This document shows positions 25,905 to 36,216 of a DNA stretch of 59,137 nucleotides, one piece after another; the stretch's first letter is position 1; the number at the start of each line of letters is the position of its first letter. The notes below the pieces were generated by a model. The model did not search any database. It saw nothing but the letters and a program-made list of their open reading frames with translations, and was not told where the DNA came from. Location of the stretch: NCBI RefSeq assembly GCF_001667315.1, contig NZ_LZHT01000039.1, positions 1 through 59,137 of the forward strand, read 5' to 3'. This stretch comes from Mycobacterium sp. 852002-10029_SCH5224772. Lineage in GTDB: Bacteria; Actinomycetota; Actinomycetes; Mycobacteriales; Mycobacteriaceae. Made by a program: the position numbers and the translations under genes.

Positions 25905-25955
25905 AAAGCCCAATCGAACCAACCTACGAACGACACAGAACAGGATCGAACAGCT

Positions 25956-26069
25956 GTGAAGGTGAACCCGAGCGTCAAGCCGATCTGTGACAAGTGCAGG
26001 GTGATCCGTCGGCACGGGCGGGTCATGGTGATCTGCTCCGATCCGCGCCACAAGCAGCGCCAGGGCTAG
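25956..26069 (+). CDS. rpmJ: 50S ribosomal protein L36 (bL36)
   Basis: The 37-aa frame starts at [23 protein letters not shown] then [16 protein letters not shown]. It keeps the zinc ligands Cys11, Cys14, Cys27 and His32 (C+ form, the zinc-replete version). This is the primary mycobacterial L36, equivalent to Rv3461c. The gene lies 51 bp after infA. Confidence 0.97.
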
Positions 26070-26247
26070 CGATAGCACCCTTCGCACCACCACAACTGAA
26101 TGCAGACCTCCCAGCACCACTGAGCGAATACGTCGCTCATCCACGCCCGGACGGAGGCCGGGCCCCGCGAGATAGCACCGCCCCTACCGGGGTTGCGGGA
26201 ACGGGCTGGGATCAGACCTCCGCCGAGAAAAAGAGGAAACGCCACCT

Positions 26248-26622
26248 ATGGCTCGACTAGTAGGCGTCGATCTGCCGCGTGACAAGCGGATGGAGATCGC
26301 GCTGACATACATCTTCGGCGTCGGCCGGACCCGTTCGAACGAGATTCTGGAAGCGACGGGGATCGACAGGAACCTGCGCACCAGGGACCTCACCGACGAC
26401 CAGGTGACCCACCTGCGTGACTACATCGAAGCCAACCTGAAGGTGGAGGGTGACCTGCGCCGCGAGGTCCAGGCCGACATCCGCCGCAAGATCGAGATCG
26501 GCTGCTACCAGGGCCTGCGGCACCGCCGCGGCCTGCCGGTGCGCGGCCAGCGGACCAAGACCAACGCGCGCACCCGCAAGGGCCCCAAGCGCACCATCGC
26601 CGGCAAGAAGAAGGCCAGGTAA
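26248..26622 (+). CDS. rpsM: 30S ribosomal protein S13 (uS13)
   Basis: The 124-aa protein has the S13 helix-two-turns-helix plan: [58 protein letters not shown] and a basic tail. It contacts the 16S rRNA head and P-site tRNA. A 178-bp gap separates it from rpmJ; I see no other gene there. It is followed at 6 bp by rpsK. Confidence 0.98.
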   Translation: MARLVGVDLPRDKRMEIALTYIFGVGRTRSNEILEATGIDRNLRTRDLTDDQVTHLRDYIEANLKVEGDLRREVQADIRRKIEIGCYQGLRHRRGLPVRGQRTKTNARTRKGPKRTIAGKKKAR

Positions 26623-26628
26623 CCACCC

Positions 26629-27045
26629 ATGCCACCAGCCAAGAAGGCCGCCTCCGCCCCGAAGAAGGGGCAAAAGACCCGTCGCCGGGAAAAGAAGAAC
26701 GTCCCGCACGGCGCCGCCCACATCAAGAGCACCTTCAACAACACGATCGTGACCATCACCGACCCGCAGGGCAACGTCATCGCCTGGGCGTCGTCGGGTC
26801 ATGTCGGGTTCAAGGGCTCGCGGAAGTCGACGCCGTTCGCCGCGCAGCTGGCCGCCGAGAACGCGGCCCGCAAGGCGCAGGAGCACGGCGTCAAGAAGGT
26901 CGACGTGTTCGTCAAGGGCCCGGGCTCGGGCCGGGAGACGGCGATCCGGTCGTTGCAGGCCGCCGGTCTGGAGGTCGGTGCGATCTCCGACGTCACCCCC
27001 CAGCCGCATAACGGCGTACGCCCCCCGAAGCGCAGAAGGGTCTAG
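26629..27045 (+). CDS. rpsK: 30S ribosomal protein S11 (uS11)
   Basis: The 138-aa protein has a basic Lys-rich N-terminus, [40 protein letters not shown] and the conserved end RPPKRRRV. It lines the mRNA channel on the platform. It is tightly packed between rpsM and rpsD and equals Rv3459c. Confidence 0.98.
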   Translation: MPPAKKAASAPKKGQKTRRREKKNVPHGAAHIKSTFNNTIVTITDPQGNVIAWASSGHVGFKGSRKSTPFAAQLAAENAARKAQEHGVKKVDVFVKGPGSGRETAIRSLQAAGLEVGAISDVTPQPHNGVRPPKRRRV

Positions 27046-27055
27046 GAGATAACCA

Positions 27056-28829
<1,774 letters not shown>

Positions 28830-28841
28830 AGAAAGTCCGTC

Positions 28842-28867
28842 CCGGTCCTACCTGATACGGGGACCGG
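28842..28867 (+). other. Hairpin between rpoA and rplQ
   Basis: CCGGTCC (28842-28848) and GGACCGG (28861-28867) can pair as a 7-bp GC-rich stem with a 12-nt loop in the 60-bp gap. It could attenuate transcription or protect mRNA; no U-tract follows. Function is not shown. Confidence 0.35.
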
Positions 28868-28889
28868 CCCCAATTAGGAGATAGTCGCA

Positions 28890-29534
28890 ATGCCCAAGCC
28901 CACCAAGGGCCCTCGCCTCGGCGGGTCGTCATCGCACCAGAAGGCCCTTCTGGCCAACTTGGCCACGTCGCTGTTCGAGCACGGCCGGATCAAGACGACC
29001 GAGCCGAAGGCGCGTGCGCTGCGGCCATATGCGGAAAAGCTGATCACGCACGCGAAAAAGGGTGCGCTGCACAACCGTCGAGAGGTAATGAAGAGGATCC
29101 GCGACAAGGACGTGGTGCACGTCCTGTTCGAGGAGATCGGGCCGTTCTTCGCCGACCGCAACGGCGGCTACACCCGCATCATCAAGGTCGAGCCCCGCAA
29201 GGGTGACAACGCGCCCATGGCCGTGATCGAGCTGGTGCGGGAGAAGACGGTGACCTCCGAGGCGGATCGGGCCCGTCGGGTGAAGGCAACCAAGAAGACT
29301 GACGCTCCCCTCGCGGCAGCGGCGGCGCCTCAGGCGGCTGTCGAGCCGCAGGAAGCCGTCGGCCCGACGGCCGAGGAAGCCACGGCCGAGGCCGAGGAGA
29401 CCAACGTCGAAGAGGCCTCCGACGAGCCGACCAAGGCCCAGGCCGAAGCCGAAGACAAGGCCGACAAGGCCGTCGCCGCGAGAGCCGAAGCCGAAGCCGC
29501 CGAGAAGGCAGACGACGAGGCTGACGAGAGTTAG
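28890..29534 (+). CDS. rplQ: 50S ribosomal protein L17 (bL17) with long acidic C-terminal tail
   Basis: Residues 1-~120 are a normal L17 ([59 protein letters not shown]). Residues ~130-214 form a low-complexity Ala/Glu/Lys tail (…[16 protein letters not shown]…). Bacterial L17 is usually 115-130 aa; mycobacterial ones carry a tail, and about 180 aa is what I recall for Rv3456c, so this one is longer. AGGAG lies 7-8 nt before the ATG. The tail region overlaps the upstream open frame of truA. Confidence 0.95.
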   Translation: MPKPTKGPRLGGSSSHQKALLANLATSLFEHGRIKTTEPKARALRPYAEKLITHAKKGALHNRREVMKRIRDKDVVHVLFEEIGPFFADRNGGYTRIIKVEPRKGDNAPMAVIELVREKTVTSEADRARRVKATKKTDAPLAAAAAPQAAVEPQEAVGPTAEEATAEAEETNVEEASDEPTKAQAEAEDKADKAVAARAEAEAAEKADDEADES

Positions 29535-30372
29535 CGAGGACGTCCGTCTGCGGCTTGATATCGCCTACGACGGAACAGGTTTCGCAGGCTGGGCAACTCA
29601 GACCGGCCAGCGTACCGTGGCCGGGATCCTCGACGAGGCGCTGACGACCGTCTTTCGCACGCCGGTGCGGCTGCGCGCGGCGGGGCGCACCGATGCCGGA
29701 GTCCACGCCACCGGGCAGGTGGCCCATGTGGACGTGCCGGCGGTCGCGCTGCCCAATGCGTACCCTCGGGCGGCGCACGCCGGTGAGGCCGAGTTCCTGC
29801 CGCTGCTGCGCCGGCTGGGCCGTTTCCTGCCCGCGGACGTCCGGGTCGTCGACATCGCCCGCGCCCCCGCGGGTTTCGACGCCCGGTTCTCGGCGCTGCG
29901 GCGTCACTACGTGTACCGGTTGTCGACGGCGCCGTGGGGCGTGCAGCCGCAGCAGGCCCGCTACGTCACCGCCTGGCCGCGCCCTCTCGACGTCGAGGCG
30001 ATGGCCACCGCCTCGCGGGACCTGTTGGGATTGCACGACTTCGCCGCGTTCTGTCGGCACCGCGAGAACGCCACCACCATCCGCGAGCTGCAGCGGCTGG
30101 AGTGGACGCGCGACGGTGACTCGATCACCGCGCGGGTCAGTGCCGACGCGTTCTGCTGGTCGATGGTGCGCTCACTGGTCGGGGCCCTGCTGGCCGTCGG
30201 GGAACACCGCCGCCCCGTCTCCTGGTGCCGTGAATTGCTTTCCGCCACAGCCCGATCCAGCGACTACGCGACCGCCCCGGCGCACGGGCTGACGCTGGTC
30301 GGCGTCGACTATCCGCCCGATGACCAGCTGGCCGCGCGCAATCTGATCACCCGGGATGTGCGCTCACGCTAG
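29521..30372 (+). CDS. truA: tRNA pseudouridine(38-40) synthase TruA (start uncertain, probably CTG)
   Basis: TruA makes pseudouridine in the anticodon arm of tRNAs. Conserved sequence begins [20 protein letters not shown], and the catalytic Asp58 lies in [13 protein letters not shown]; later come [24 protein letters not shown] and [14 protein letters not shown]. No ATG, GTG or TTG occurs in frame between the upstream stop (29281) and GTG 29617, and starting at 29617 would remove the conserved first strand. The CTG at 29521, overlapping the rplQ end by 14 bp with GAGG just before it, is the best candidate (283 aa). Confidence 0.85.
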   Translation: MTRVSEDVRLRLDIAYDGTGFAGWATQTGQRTVAGILDEALTTVFRTPVRLRAAGRTDAGVHATGQVAHVDVPAVALPNAYPRAAHAGEAEFLPLLRRLGRFLPADVRVVDIARAPAGFDARFSALRRHYVYRLSTAPWGVQPQQARYVTAWPRPLDVEAMATASRDLLGLHDFAAFCRHRENATTIRELQRLEWTRDGDSITARVSADAFCWSMVRSLVGALLAVGEHRRPVSWCRELLSATARSSDYATAPAHGLTLVGVDYPPDDQLAARNLITRDVRSR

Positions 30373-31004
30373 ACCCGCGCCGCGGCGAAACTCGCGGCCT
30401 TGTTGGTCAATCCGGGCACGTAGCTCAGGTGCGACGCCCACCGGAGGCCGCCCGAACAGATCGGGTCACCCGGGTTGCACAGGTCGATGGTCTTGCCGTC
30501 GAAATTCGGGCTCAGCGCGCTCATCAGGTTGCCCGCCCGGCCGGACGGATTCCCGAAGAGCGCGACGGCGGCGACGTGATCGGCGGCCGCGGGCGGCAAC
30601 GGCTTGCGAAACCCGAGGCCGGGCACCGGTGCGGCCGTGACGATGTCGATGACGGCGGCGCCTTGGGAGTACCCGCCCAGCACCAGCTTGGTGTTGGGGC
30701 AGTTCACCGCCATCCGCTGGATGTGGTTGCTGGCGTCGTTGGCGCCGGCCGTGGCCGCCAGGAAGTCCTTGTCGGCGGGGTAGTTCACCCCGTATGCGCC
30801 AACGCTTTTGCGGGTCTGCTCGCGCAACGAGCTGACGAAGGCACCGCCCACCTTCCCGACCCCGGGTGCCTCATCGGTTCCGCGCGCAAACACCACTTCA
30901 ACGCCGGGGCAGGACGCCGATGCACGGGGAACCAATTGCGGGGCGACCAATAACGCTGCCCCAGCGAGCAATCCGACGCCTAGCCCTAAAGGGATAAGCC
31001 TCAC
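30369..31004 (-). CDS. cut4: Secreted cutinase-like serine esterase (Cut4/Rv3452 type)
   Basis: The 211-aa protein has a signal peptide (residues 1-~30, [23 protein letters not shown]) and a cutinase fold. The nucleophile is in [12 protein letters not shown], with the Asp in [11 protein letters not shown] and the His in ASHLSYVPG, plus paired cysteines. Mycobacterial cutinase-like proteins are lipases or phospholipases of envelope and host lipids rather than plant-cutin enzymes. GTG start. It converges on truA with a 4-bp overlap and is followed by a larger paralogue. Confidence 0.88.
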   Translation of the reverse strand: MRLIPLGLGVGLLAGAALLVAPQLVPRASASCPGVEVVFARGTDEAPGVGKVGGAFVSSLREQTRKSVGAYGVNYPADKDFLAATAGANDASNHIQRMAVNCPNTKLVLGGYSQGAAVIDIVTAAPVPGLGFRKPLPPAAADHVAAVALFGNPSGRAGNLMSALSPNFDGKTIDLCNPGDPICSGGLRWASHLSYVPGLTNKAASFAAARV

Positions 31005-31046
31005 ACAGAGATACTAAGGGCGCGTTGATAACCCGCCGGTAACGAT

Positions 31047-31931
31047 TTAGACGAGAGGTGCTTGCGGTGCGGGCGTCGTCGGCCCCGGTGCGAGCGGCGC
31101 CGGCGCCGGAGCCGTGCCGGTGCCGCCGTGGATCGAGGGGTTCGAACCGGGCGGGGTCTGCCCGTACACCGGAGTCTGCTGGCCGTAGCCCGGCTGCAGC
31201 GGGCCGGGAGCCTGCGGGCCGGCGCCCGGGAATGATGGGCCGTACCCGGGCACCGACTGGCCGACGCCGACCAGCTTGGACGCGACGAACGCCGCCGCCT
31301 GGGTGGTGTAGACGGGGACGTAGCCCTCGGTGTGCCCGCTCCACTCGTTGCCGGGACCGGCGTGACAGATCGGGTCGTTGGGGTTGCACAGGTCGATGGC
31401 CTTGGAACCCAGCAGCGCGCTCTGGCTGGGCAGCGTCCCGCCGGCGCGGTCGGCCACATCGCCGAAGGTGGCGACGGCGGCGATGTTGCTGGCGTATTGC
31501 GGCGGCAGCGAGTTGCCCCAGTTGATGCCGCCGATGGGGACGCCGGCCACGATGTCCATCACCGACGCGCCCTGCGAGTAGCCGCCCAGCACGATTTTGG
31601 TGTTGGGGCACGTCTCCACGCTCTTCTTGACGCGGTCGATGGTGTCGTTGGCGCCGTCACCGCCGTGCAGCTGCAGCTTGCTGGCGGCGTAGTTCACCCC
31701 GTAGGGCAGGATGTTCAAGTTGGTCTGCTGGCGCAGCGAGTCCACGAACGCGTCGCCGACCCGGCCCAGGCCGGCGGGCTCGTTGGTGCCGCGGGCGAAG
31801 ATGACTTCGACGTCAGGGCAGTCGAAGGCGTTCGCGACCGGCGCCGCCGCGGGCGTCGCGAGCAGGCCGGCGGCGGTCACCAGCGCGGAAGCGCCCAGAC
31901 CGAGGGAGCGAGCTGCGCGGTGAGTTTTCAC
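31047..31931 (-). CDS. cut3: Secreted cutinase-like serine esterase with Pro/Gly-rich tail (Cut3/Rv3451 type)
   Basis: From GTG 31931 (TTG 31949 is an alternative) it encodes 294 aa. There is a signal peptide ending …APVANA, then [20 protein letters not shown], nucleophile region [37 protein letters not shown] with the catalytic Asp and His, and a ~70-residue Pro/Gly/Gln tail ([16 protein letters not shown]…). The tail may anchor it in or extend it through the cell wall. It diverges from eccB4 by about 120 bp. Tandem with cut4, as in H37Rv. Confidence 0.88.
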   Translation of the reverse strand: MKTHRAARSLGLGASALVTAAGLLATPAAAPVANAFDCPDVEVIFARGTNEPAGLGRVGDAFVDSLRQQTNLNILPYGVNYAASKLQLHGGDGANDTIDRVKKSVETCPNTKIVLGGYSQGASVMDIVAGVPIGGINWGNSLPPQYASNIAAVATFGDVADRAGGTLPSQSALLGSKAIDLCNPNDPICHAGPGNEWSGHTEGYVPVYTTQAAAFVASKLVGVGQSVPGYGPSFPGAGPQAPGPLQPGYGQQTPVYGQTPPGSNPSIHGGTGTAPAPAPLAPGPTTPAPQAPLV

Positions 31932-32052
31932 CCGCGCAATTTTACCCAATTTCGGCCGCGACGAAACTCCTGCGACCTGTGGATAAGCGCTCCGACGGCG
32001 CCGATCGGCGGCCTAGGGTGTGTCCAGACGGGTTCGCAGGGTGGGGGGATCA

Positions 32053-33435
32053 GTGCCGCGTCAGCCGACCACGTGGCTACACGTCAGCGCTCACCGGTAT
32101 CAGCTGCGCCGCATCGAATGCGCGTTGCTGGGCGAGGCGATGTCGCCGGCCAGTTCACGTTTGCGTATGCCGCCGGCATCGCTGGCCGCCGGTTGTGTGT
32201 TCACCGCGCTCGCGCTGGCCGGCTGCGCGGTTCTGGGTTTGCTGCGGCCGCACGTCCCGCTGGATCGCGCGCAGATCGTGATGGCCCGGGAATCGGGTGC
32301 GCTGTTCGTTCGGGTGGGCGATGTCTGGCATCCGGTGCTGAACCTGGCGTCGGCGCGGCTCATCGCGGCGACGGCCGCCGATCCGCAGCCGGTTCGCGAG
32401 GCCGACCTGGAGGGCAGCAAACGCGGCCCGCTGCTGGGCATTCCGGGCGCGCCGCAGTTCGTCGGCAGGCCGCTGTCCGCGCGGGACCTGGCATTCTCGA
32501 TGTGCGATAGCGGTGGCGCCAGCAGCACGACGGTCATCGTCGGCCACGTCGCCGATCACGAGGTCGCCCGCCTGACGTCCGGACAGGCCCTCCTGGCGGC
32601 TCCGGCGGCTGGTTCGCCGGCCTACCTGCTCTACGACGGGCACCGGGCGATCGTGGACCTGGCCGATGCCGCGGTCGTGCGTGCGCTGCGGCTCGAGGGG
32701 CGCGCGCCGCAGGTGGTGTCGCAGGCGTTGCTGAACGCCGTCCCCGAGGCGCCGCCGATCTCGGCGCCCCGGATCCATGGCGCGGGGGGCCCGGCGCGCG
32801 GGCTGCCGGGATTTCGCGTCGGCAGTGTGCTTCGCATCACACGCGCCGACGGTGACGAGTATTACGCCGTCCTGGCCGCCGGCGTGCAGCGGATCGGCCA
32901 GGTGGCCGCCGACCTGCTGCGCTTCAGCAACGCCCAGGACGGCGTCAACCCCGCCACCGTCGCGCCCGAGGCGATCCGGTCCGCTCCCGTCGTCGCCGAG
33001 CTGCCCGTGGCCGGCTTTCCCCACCGGGCACCCACGCTGTCGGAGCCCGCCGGCACGGTGTGCGCCAGCTGGGAGGACGCGCTTTCGGGCCCGGGAGGTG
33101 TGGCATTACTGGCCGGCAGCCGGCCACCGGTTCCGTCCGGTCAGGCGGCGGTGACTCTGGCGCAAGCCGACGGTCCTGGCCCCGCGTTGGACGACGTCTA
33201 CGTGCCGCCCGGCCGCAGCGCCTACGTGCGGGCGGGCGACAGGGCGGGCACCCGTTACCTGATCACCGACACCGGGGTCCGCTTTGCCATCCACGGCGAC
33301 GACGCCGCTCACGATCTCGGTCTGACGGAGGCGACCCCGGTGCCCTGGCCACTTCTCACGGTCCTGCCGGCCGGACCCGAGCTGAGCAGAGACCGCGCCT
33401 CAATCGCCCGGGACACGGCCGCGGGTTCCCCGTAG
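32053..33435 (+). CDS. eccB4: ESX-4 secretion system protein EccB4
   Basis: From GTG 32053, directly after GGGGGG, it encodes 460 aa starting PRQPTTWLHVSAHRYQLRR. One transmembrane helix (about residues 41-64) is followed by the large periplasmic EccB domain with repeated beta units (…RDLAFSMCDSGG…, GFRVGSVLRITRADG, AYVRAGDRAGTRYLITDTG). EccB anchors the type VII core complex. The last 36 bp overlap the convergent mycP4 3' end. Equivalent to Rv3450c. Confidence 0.93.
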   Translation: MPRQPTTWLHVSAHRYQLRRIECALLGEAMSPASSRLRMPPASLAAGCVFTALALAGCAVLGLLRPHVPLDRAQIVMARESGALFVRVGDVWHPVLNLASARLIAATAADPQPVREADLEGSKRGPLLGIPGAPQFVGRPLSARDLAFSMCDSGGASSTTVIVGHVADHEVARLTSGQALLAAPAAGSPAYLLYDGHRAIVDLADAAVVRALRLEGRAPQVVSQALLNAVPEAPPISAPRIHGAGGPARGLPGFRVGSVLRITRADGDEYYAVLAAGVQRIGQVAADLLRFSNAQDGVNPATVAPEAIRSAPVVAELPVAGFPHRAPTLSEPAGTVCASWEDALSGPGGVALLAGSRPPVPSGQAAVTLAQADGPGPALDDVYVPPGRSAYVRAGDRAGTRYLITDTGVRFAIHGDDAAHDLGLTEATPVPWPLLTVLPAGPELSRDRASIARDTAAGSP

Positions 33436-34716
33436 CCGGCTGCTGAGCGCGCCGGCGGCCAGGGCGACCGTCAGCGCGGCGAGGCAGATCGCGGCTCCGC
33501 GCACCGCGGTGTCCCGGGGGCGGGTATCGCGTGGCGCGGTTGCCGGCGGCGAGACGGTGGCCGGCGCCGCGACCGGCGACGGCTTGGGGGTGCGGGTGGA
33601 AGGGCCCGTCCCGGTGCTGACCGCGGCGAACGGATCGATGGTTCCGTTGCCGACGAGCGCATCCCATCCGGCGGGCGGATGATGCGCCGTCGACTCGATG
33701 CGCTGCATCACCTGGCGCGCGGTCAATGCCGGGAAGCGGGCTCGAATCAGCGCCGCCAGCCCGCTCACCACCGGGGCGGCATAACTCGTGCCGGACACCG
33801 GATCGGGCGCGAGGGAGGTCACCGCCTCGCCGGGTGCGGCGACATCCACCCAGGGGCCGGCGAGGCTGAAGGCCGACGGTGCTTCCTCGGCGTTCACCGA
33901 TCCGACGGTCAGCACATAGTCGTCGTACCACCCGGGGCTGACCGCGACCGTGATGGTCTGCCAGGTGGCATCCGATCGCTGCGGGGGGCACTGCGCGGCG
34001 CCACCGGTATTGCCCGCCGCCGCAACGACCACGGCATTTTTGACGTCGACGGCGTAGGCCAGCGCGGCACCCAGCGCACGGTCGTCGAGCGCGGTGGTCA
34101 CCGGTACGCACGCGACCGAGGAAATGTTGATCACCGATGCGCCGAGATCGGCGGCGGTTCGAACGGCTTTGGCCATGGTGTCGACGTCACCGACCCCGGC
34201 GCGCGACCGGTCGCCGGCGACGGCGAATTTCGCGCTGGACTGCCGAATGCTGATCAAGGTGGCTTCGGGCGCGATCCCGCTGAAGCCGTCGGACTTGGAA
34301 TCCGCCGTGGCCGCGATGATTCCGGCTACCAGCGTGCCGTGCGCGTCACAATCCTGCGTGCCGTCGCCGGTGGACACGTAGTCGCCGCCGGGCACCACGT
34401 CGGGCAGTCGGCGGTGCCGCGAGATTCCGGTGTCGATGACCGCGACCCGTTGTCCGGCACCGCGGGTGAGCCGCCACACCTCCGACAGGTCGAACACCTC
34501 CGGCGGCGGGTTTCGGCCCGGCCCCGCGTCGACGGTCAGCGGCGCACACACTTCGCGCTGCACGGTCGGGCGTAGCGGTGCGGGCAAGGCGGGGTCGGGC
34601 AACCACCTGTCGTCGACGCCGGGGGGCGAAACCGCTTGTGCCGAGGGTATTCCGAACGCGGGAAGCATCGTGAACGCCGACACCGCCAGCAGTCGCCCCA
34701 CGTGCGATACCCTCAC
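33400..34716 (-). CDS. mycP4: Membrane-anchored subtilisin-like protease, mycosin MycP4
   Basis: The 438-aa S8 protease has a signal peptide (residues 1-28) and catalytic Asp95 (VAVIDTGISRH), His126 (DAHGTLVAGII) and Ser311 (VSGTSYAAPVVSG). The oxyanion Asn lies in AAAGNTGG, and a Pro-rich linker and C-terminal membrane helix (AAICLAALTVALAAGAL) follow. Mycosins stabilise and process ESX systems from the periplasmic side. The GTG start overlaps the eccD4 stop by 4 bp. Confidence 0.95.
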   Translation of the reverse strand: MRVSHVGRLLAVSAFTMLPAFGIPSAQAVSPPGVDDRWLPDPALPAPLRPTVQREVCAPLTVDAGPGRNPPPEVFDLSEVWRLTRGAGQRVAVIDTGISRHRRLPDVVPGGDYVSTGDGTQDCDAHGTLVAGIIAATADSKSDGFSGIAPEATLISIRQSSAKFAVAGDRSRAGVGDVDTMAKAVRTAADLGASVINISSVACVPVTTALDDRALGAALAYAVDVKNAVVVAAAGNTGGAAQCPPQRSDATWQTITVAVSPGWYDDYVLTVGSVNAEEAPSAFSLAGPWVDVAAPGEAVTSLAPDPVSGTSYAAPVVSGLAALIRARFPALTARQVMQRIESTAHHPPAGWDALVGNGTIDPFAAVSTGTGPSTRTPKPSPVAAPATVSPPATAPRDTRPRDTAVRGAAICLAALTVALAAGALSSRLRGTRGRVPGD

Positions 34717-36089
34717 GTGAGATTCAATCCCCGGACCGCGCCGTAGAGTCCACCGATCCAGCAGGCCAGCGGGACCAGCGCCGCCCACGCCAGCCACTCC
34801 AGCAGTTCAAGGCTTCGCAGTACGACGGGCGAGGATGCTGGTGCGGCGAAGCCGACGTACATGGCCGCGGCGACGAGCGTCACCGTCGCCGCGGCAAGCA
34901 GGGCGCCGTGCATCGGTATGCGCAGGGTGACGACGCCGAAGGTGGTTGCCGCGCTGACGATTCCGATGACGGCGAAGGTCAGCCTCGTTGTGCCCGTGCC
35001 GGACCTGGACCGCATCAGCAACACCGCGCCGGTGAGGGCCCCGAACGCCATGCAGGACAGGCGGGGTGCGCCGGCGAGGACGGCGACGGCCGCGGCGGCG
35101 CCGGCGGATGACGACAGCCCCGCACGCAGGCTCGCCAGCCAGCGGTCCGCGCGGATCGCTTGCGCGGACAGCCACGAGTCGCTCGGCTCGTGGTCGGCGA
35201 CGTCCGGCGCGGCCAAGCGGGGCGATAACCCCGCCAACGTGATGGATACGCGCGGTGCCGCCGCGAGCAGGCCCAGGGACATCACCCCGGATACCGAAGC
35301 GATGACGTGCAAGGGCGCGGCGGTGATCGCACCCGCCAGCGCCGCGGCGGCCACGATCGTCGCGAACCACGCCACCGCCGTCAATCCGACGTCACCGCAA
35401 CCCGATAGCCGCGTCGCCACCACCGAGGTGACGGCGGCCGCCGCCGCGGCCAGCAATACGTGGCAAACGCTCGGCGCACCGGGCACCGCCACAAATCCCG
35501 CCACCGTCGCGAGCACCGTGGCGATCACGCCGAGCGCCAGCCCGGCGATCGGGTCTCGATAGGCCCGGTGCGCGAGCACCGCAAGCCCGAGGGCGACGAA
35601 GGCGGCCGATGCCACAACGGCGACCGTCGTGTCGCCCTCTCGAGGAGGGTTGGGGCCGAACGTGGTTCCCACCAACACCAGCCCGCCCACCACCGTCAGC
35701 AAGACAGCCGCCGCCGCGCCGGTGAGCCGGGCGGCTCGCCGGCTCCCGTCGTCGCGCGATCCGGTGGCCGCGGCCAGCGTGGCCGACACGGCCTGCGCGA
35801 CATCGAAGTAACGAGGTGCGGGCAACGGTGCGCCGGGTCGGCTCAGCATCAGGACCGCGCCATCGCCGATGCGGTGCTGCGCCAACGTCGTCGACGGATC
35901 CAGCGGCGATGCCCCGGGGACCGACAACTGGTAGCGCACCGCATCGCCGTCGGGGAGATGAACCCCGAGGGCGTCGACGATCGACGGAATCAGCACCGCG
36001 ACAGGGACTCCCGCGGGTAGCGCCAGATCGGCGACGGCGGCGCCCCAATGCACGCAGACACGGCACAGGGCGGTCTCGGATGCAGCCAA
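34713..36089 (-). CDS. eccD4: ESX-4 secretion system integral membrane protein EccD4
   Basis: Starting at TTG 36089 (AAGGG about 8 nt upstream) the protein is 458 aa, close to the 467 aa recalled for Rv3448. A ubiquitin-like N-terminal domain (CRVCVHWGAAVADLALPAGV, GDGAVLMLSR) is followed by about 11 transmembrane helices forming the EccD pore ring. An open extension upstream to 36485 is Arg/Ser-rich, would overlap the eccC4 start, and is rejected. It is coupled to mycP4 and divergent from eccC4. Confidence 0.92.
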   Translation of the reverse strand: MAASETALCRVCVHWGAAVADLALPAGVPVAVLIPSIVDALGVHLPDGDAVRYQLSVPGASPLDPSTTLAQHRIGDGAVLMLSRPGAPLPAPRYFDVAQAVSATLAAATGSRDDGSRRAARLTGAAAAVLLTVVGGLVLVGTTFGPNPPREGDTTVAVVASAAFVALGLAVLAHRAYRDPIAGLALGVIATVLATVAGFVAVPGAPSVCHVLLAAAAAAVTSVVATRLSGCGDVGLTAVAWFATIVAAAALAGAITAAPLHVIASVSGVMSLGLLAAAPRVSITLAGLSPRLAAPDVADHEPSDSWLSAQAIRADRWLASLRAGLSSSAGAAAAVAVLAGAPRLSCMAFGALTGAVLLMRSRSGTGTTRLTFAVIGIVSAATTFGVVTLRIPMHGALLAAATVTLVAAAMYVGFAAPASSPVVLRSLELLEWLAWAALVPLACWIGGLYGAVRGLNLT

Positions 36090-36216
36090 CGGCGAACCCT
36101 TCGCTCGGATCAGGAGAGAACATAGCCAGGTGTCGACGGCCCGGTATCCGGCTGTCCACAGGTGACTTGTCGCCGTGGTCGGTGCTCCATACCGTCGTCG
36201 AACTGAAGGGGATGAG

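Noticed and set aside
29617..30372. GTG 29617 as the true start of truA
   Set aside because: It would remove the conserved [19 protein letters not shown] segment, which is in frame and intact upstream.
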